A stretch of DNA of 8,258 nt from the NCBI GenBank assembly GCA_004376385.1, contig SOJY01000255.1, positions 1 through 8,258 on the forward strand, in the 5' to 3' direction. Every line of letters begins with the position of its first letter. The stretch's first letter is position 1. This document shows positions 5,798-8,258 of this stretch, one piece after another. The stretch comes from Candidatus Bathyarchaeum sp. (GTDB lineage Archaea; Thermoproteota; Bathyarchaeia; Bathyarchaeales; Bathyarchaeaceae). Position numbers and translations under genes: made by a program. Under the pieces are notes generated by a model that was given only the letters and a program-made list of their open reading frames with translations, made no database searches and had not been told where the DNA came from.

Positions 5798-7951
5798 ATG
5801 GGAATACAAAATTCTGACAAAATTCCAATGACAAAAGATCTGCTGATGAAGTACACTTTACTAGCACTCTGTGCTATCGCATTCTTATCTTACTTTGCAT
5901 GGGGTCTCCCTTCACTTGTAATATCGCTAATTTCGGTTGGAGTAGCTGTAGGTTGTGATTTTCTGCTCTCTATGGTAATGGGTTCCAAGGGACCCAAAAA
6001 CACAATGTCTGCTGCTGTCTTCGGTTTAATTGTTGCCATGTCATATTCATTGGGTCTGCCTATAGCGATGGCCACTGAAACAATCCCAACACTGGCTGGT
6101 GGGTATGAACAATATATGTATCCTGCTATAATTTCGGCATTCGGATTGATTGTTTTCAAGAAACTTCAAGGATTGGCTGGACGAAAATACGTGAATCCTG
6201 CTGCAATCGCGAAACTTTTGATTCTTGGATTACTATTTATGCCCGCTATTTCATCCCTACTGCCCGCAGATCATGTGGCGGTTATAGACTTACAAAATCC
6301 TCTAACCGAAAGTGCTTTTGAGGGTTTTCCTTCCTACTACCCAATGGAAACTACAATTTTTGGATCCACTCTGTTAACAAGTTATGCAATTGACCCTGCG
6401 AATCCCTATACTTTTGGCTCATTCGAGAACCCCCTTCCAGATGTTCTTTACAACATGCTGGTTGTGAAGTACCACGGATGGATAGGTGGCTTTTCGAGCA
6501 TCATTGTGATGGCAATCGGAGTATTACTGTTTGCAGTTTGTCGCAGATACATCAAATGGCGAATAACTCTGTCTTACTTGGTGGCAACTGTGCTGTTTGC
6601 TGGTGTTATGGGTTTCATCTATGGTGGAGATCCCATACTTAGAATAATTTTTCATTTATTCATAGGCAGTTCAATTTTCCTCGCATTCTTTATGGCTACT
6701 GACCCCGCAACTACACCCATTACGCATACGGGCCAATTGATATTTGGAATCGGCTTAGGAGTATTAACAATCTTAATTCAAGTTTACACGGGTTTCTTAG
6801 GTGGTTCAATTCTAGCGCTAGTAATAATGAACTTAACATCACCAGTTCTAGACAATGTAGGAAAACTTCGTCAACAAAGAAAAAAAATTGAAGCAAAACT
6901 TCCAGACGCCAAACACGATGCGACATTTATGACTTACGATTGTATGCGATGCGGAGCATGTATGAATGTATGTGTCAATGCACTCAGTCCAATTCTGATT
7001 AAACAGGCACATGATAAGCAAGACGCTAACAAACTAATGAAACTAAATGCAGAATACTGTGCAGGTTGTGGGAACTGCAATTTTGTTTGCCCCGCAAGAA
7101 TCGATCTTGAAAGCTACACACTCGGTTACAACATGTCCACTAAAGATGGGAAAGAAATCGAACAGAAATTCTTGAACGGAACAGAAGACGAAAATATTGG
7201 CGTTTACACAAAAATATTTTCAGCCAAAGGTTCAGTAGACGGACAGGATGGTGGAGTAGTTACTGACTTGCTACTTTCAGGAATGCAGAATGACATTTTT
7301 GATTCTGCAATAGTGGTCAAACGAACAGATGGATATTGGGCTGAAGCAGTTGTTGCAGAAAATATCGATGACGTAAAGGAAGCTAAAGGTACCAAGTACA
7401 TTCGTGTAAACATGATGGCAAAGCTAAAAGACTTGATAGCAAAGGGTAAACGGAAAATAGCGATTGTTGGAACAGCTTGCCAAGTTCGAGCCATAAGAAG
7501 ACTACAAAAAATTCTTCTTAAAAAATATGCAAACTTGGAACTAACCATAATAGGATTGTTCTGTTATGAAATATTCGACTACCAGAAACTCAAAGAAGAG
7601 ACAAAAAGATTACTAGATGTTGACTTGGATCTTGCAGAAAAAACTCAGATTCAAAAGGGACAATACATTGTGCAAATCGATGGAAAGGAACATTCAGTAA
7701 GCGTAAAAGAATTAAATGCTGCTGTTGAAAAAAGATGTATTCATTGCCCAGACTTCACTGCAATATATTCTGATATATCTGTCGGTTCCGTAGGTAGCCC
7801 TGATGGATACTCAACTGTAATAGTGCGATCAGATGTTGGCCAAAAACTATTGCAAAAGCTCGATTTGGCTAAGGGTGAAGTGGATAAGGAAGAAGTTACG
7901 AAACTATCTATTCTTAAGAAAAAACGTGCGCAAAAAAACATGGCTGCATAA
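5798..7951 (+). CDS. RnfD/NqrB-like membrane domain fused to RnfC-like ferredoxin and FrhB-like flavoprotein
   Basis: This 717-residue protein has three parts. Residues 1-355 form about ten hydrophobic segments and match RnfD/NqrB: RKYVNPAA (129-136, the NPA motif), a large loop after helix 5 (156-227) with FGST (188-191) where RnfD/NqrB carry SGAT, WIGGFSS (228-234) and FMATDPATTPIT (298-309). Thr191 is the candidate for phosphoester-linked FMN. Residues 382-432 hold two [4Fe-4S] motifs, C382/C385/C388/C392 and C421/C424/C427/C431-P, separated by 28 residues and with the RnfC-like LxP and ARIDLESY features. Residues about 455-717 are FrhB-like: DGGVVT (484-489), GTACQV (558-563), GLFCYE (586-591), CIHCPDFTA (647-655) and VGSVGSPDG (662-670). 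FrhB relatives bind FAD and an Fe-S cluster and exchange electrons with F420. I infer an enzyme moving electrons between F420H2 or ferredoxin in the cytoplasm and a membrane flavin. The ATG at 5798 is chosen for its Shine-Dalgarno and promoter. Val393 replaces the usual proline after the first cluster. The gene appears monocistronic; no rnfA, B, E or G nor apbE lies in the window. Confidence 0.92.
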   Translation: MGIQNSDKIPMTKDLLMKYTLLALCAIAFLSYFAWGLPSLVISLISVGVAVGCDFLLSMVMGSKGPKNTMSAAVFGLIVAMSYSLGLPIAMATETIPTLAGGYEQYMYPAIISAFGLIVFKKLQGLAGRKYVNPAAIAKLLILGLLFMPAISSLLPADHVAVIDLQNPLTESAFEGFPSYYPMETTIFGSTLLTSYAIDPANPYTFGSFENPLPDVLYNMLVVKYHGWIGGFSSIIVMAIGVLLFAVCRRYIKWRITLSYLVATVLFAGVMGFIYGGDPILRIIFHLFIGSSIFLAFFMATDPATTPITHTGQLIFGIGLGVLTILIQVYTGFLGGSILALVIMNLTSPVLDNVGKLRQQRKKIEAKLPDAKHDATFMTYDCMRCGACMNVCVNALSPILIKQAHDKQDANKLMKLNAEYCAGCGNCNFVCPARIDLESYTLGYNMSTKDGKEIEQKFLNGTEDENIGVYTKIFSAKGSVDGQDGGVVTDLLLSGMQNDIFDSAIVVKRTDGYWAEAVVAENIDDVKEAKGTKYIRVNMMAKLKDLIAKGKRKIAIVGTACQVRAIRRLQKILLKKYANLELTIIGLFCYEIFDYQKLKEETKRLLDVDLDLAEKTQIQKGQYIVQIDGKEHSVSVKELNAAVEKRCIHCPDFTAIYSDISVGSVGSPDGYSTVIVRSDVGQKLLQKLDLAKGEVDKEEVTKLSILKKKRAQKNMAA

Positions 7952-7967
7952 GAAATTTAATCCGTAT

Positions 7968-8012
7968 GTGTACAATTTTTTGTGCACTTTTATTTTTTCT
8001 CTTGTTTTTCTT
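7968..8012 (+). terminator. Hairpin plus poly-T terminator of the fusion gene
   Basis: GTGTACAA (7968-7975) pairs with TTGTGCAC (7980-7987) across a TTTT loop, eight pairs with one U-G wobble. It is followed at once by T tracts at 7988-7991, 7993-7998 and 8005-8009. It starts 17 nt after the stop codon. The T-rich run alone suffices for archaeal termination; the hairpin makes the call stronger. Confidence 0.65.
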
Positions 8013-8200
8013 GTATGTTATACTGTTCTTTATAATCATCATGGTTATGTCTTTTCGTTTTCGCCTGAGACCCTGTTTCTCTTTCAGAACCGTAAAAAGT
8101 TACAATGTAGTGACGTCCCTATTTGATACGTATGTTTTTTCAGTGCCGGAAAAAATGATGAAATAGTAGTATGTTTAATTGTATCTGTAAAGTGATGATT

Positions 8201-8258
8201 ACGCAAAATATAAATGCATAATGATAGTAAAAGGGAAAAAAGAAAGGAGTAAACAAAA
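8201..8258 (+). promoter_or_regulatory. Promoter and Shine-Dalgarno of a gene starting beyond the right edge
   Basis: ATATAAAT (8208-8215), preceded by a CGCAAAA that could be a BRE, is a good TATA box. GGAG at 8246-8249 lies in a purine-rich run (AAAGGAG), with nine bases left to the window edge. The spacing equals that of the fusion gene's promoter, so a start codon is predicted at or within a few bases after 8258. Confidence 0.5.

Larger units (their letters stand above)
7952..8258. other. Downstream intergenic region; no gene within the window
   Basis: After the terminator, about 190 bp of AT-rich sequence (8013-8204) shows no coding signal. Reading frames crossing 7833-8166 are low-complexity, phenylalanine-rich products of the T tracts or overlap the end of the fusion gene in another frame, and are not called. 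The right end holds a promoter and Shine-Dalgarno for a gene that should begin just outside the window. Confidence 0.6.

Noticed and set aside
7833..8166. Two overlapping frames at the end of and after the fusion gene
   Set aside because: One overlaps the FrhB domain in another frame; both are phenylalanine-rich readings of the T-rich terminator region.
8155..8198. Possible C/D box RNA (ATGATGA at 8155-8161 and GTGATGA at 8192-8198)
   Set aside because: Two C-box-like words are present, but no CTGA D box lies at the required positions.
1..8258. CRISPR array, insertion sequence or attachment site
   Set aside because: No regularly spaced repeats, terminal inverted repeats, transposase or integrase coding sequence is visible.

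Overview
The window looks like a stretch of chromosome from an anaerobic archaeon. It is AT-rich. Several genes are preceded by TATA-like boxes centred about 45-55 nt upstream of the start codon, and T-rich tracts follow two of the genes. There is an FrhB-family (F420-type) flavoprotein module and four oxygen-sensitive radical SAM enzymes. An uncultured lineage such as Bathyarchaeia, or another archaeon rich in cobalamin-binding radical SAM proteins, would fit. That placement is inference; there is no rRNA or phylogenetic marker here.

Layout from left to right. (1) Positions 1-462, minus strand: the N-terminal 154 residues of a radical SAM protein of the MoaA/PqqE/SPASM-like type, cut by the window edge. 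(2) Positions 463-839: a spacer with promoters for both flanking genes and an unexplained GC-rich double hairpin (688-753). (3) Positions 840-2186 (+), 2247-3737 (-) and 3984-5378 (+): three paralogous proteins, each with an N-terminal cobalamin-binding domain and a BchE-like radical SAM domain. They alternate in strand, so they are not one operon. (4) Positions 5379-5797: a spacer with a T-rich termination region, an imperfect direct repeat and a good archaeal promoter. (5) Positions 5798-7951 (+): the most remarkable gene. It encodes one polypeptide joining an RnfD/NqrB-like ten-helix membrane domain, an RnfC-like two-cluster ferredoxin module and an FrhB-like domain. (6) Positions 7952-8258: a hairpin-plus-poly-T terminator, then a TATA box and Shine-Dalgarno placed so that a further plus-strand gene should begin just past the right edge.

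How the genes may work together. The fusion protein reads as a condensed electron-transfer device. A cytoplasmic flavin/Fe-S module of the F420H2-oxidising family would pass electrons through two [4Fe-4S] clusters into an RnfD-like membrane flavoprotein, and so towards the outer face of the membrane or a membrane partner. The FrhB module sits where the NADH-oxidising part of RnfC would be expected. The radical SAM enzymes need low-potential electrons and cobalamin, but nothing in the sequence ties them directly to the fusion or reveals their substrates.
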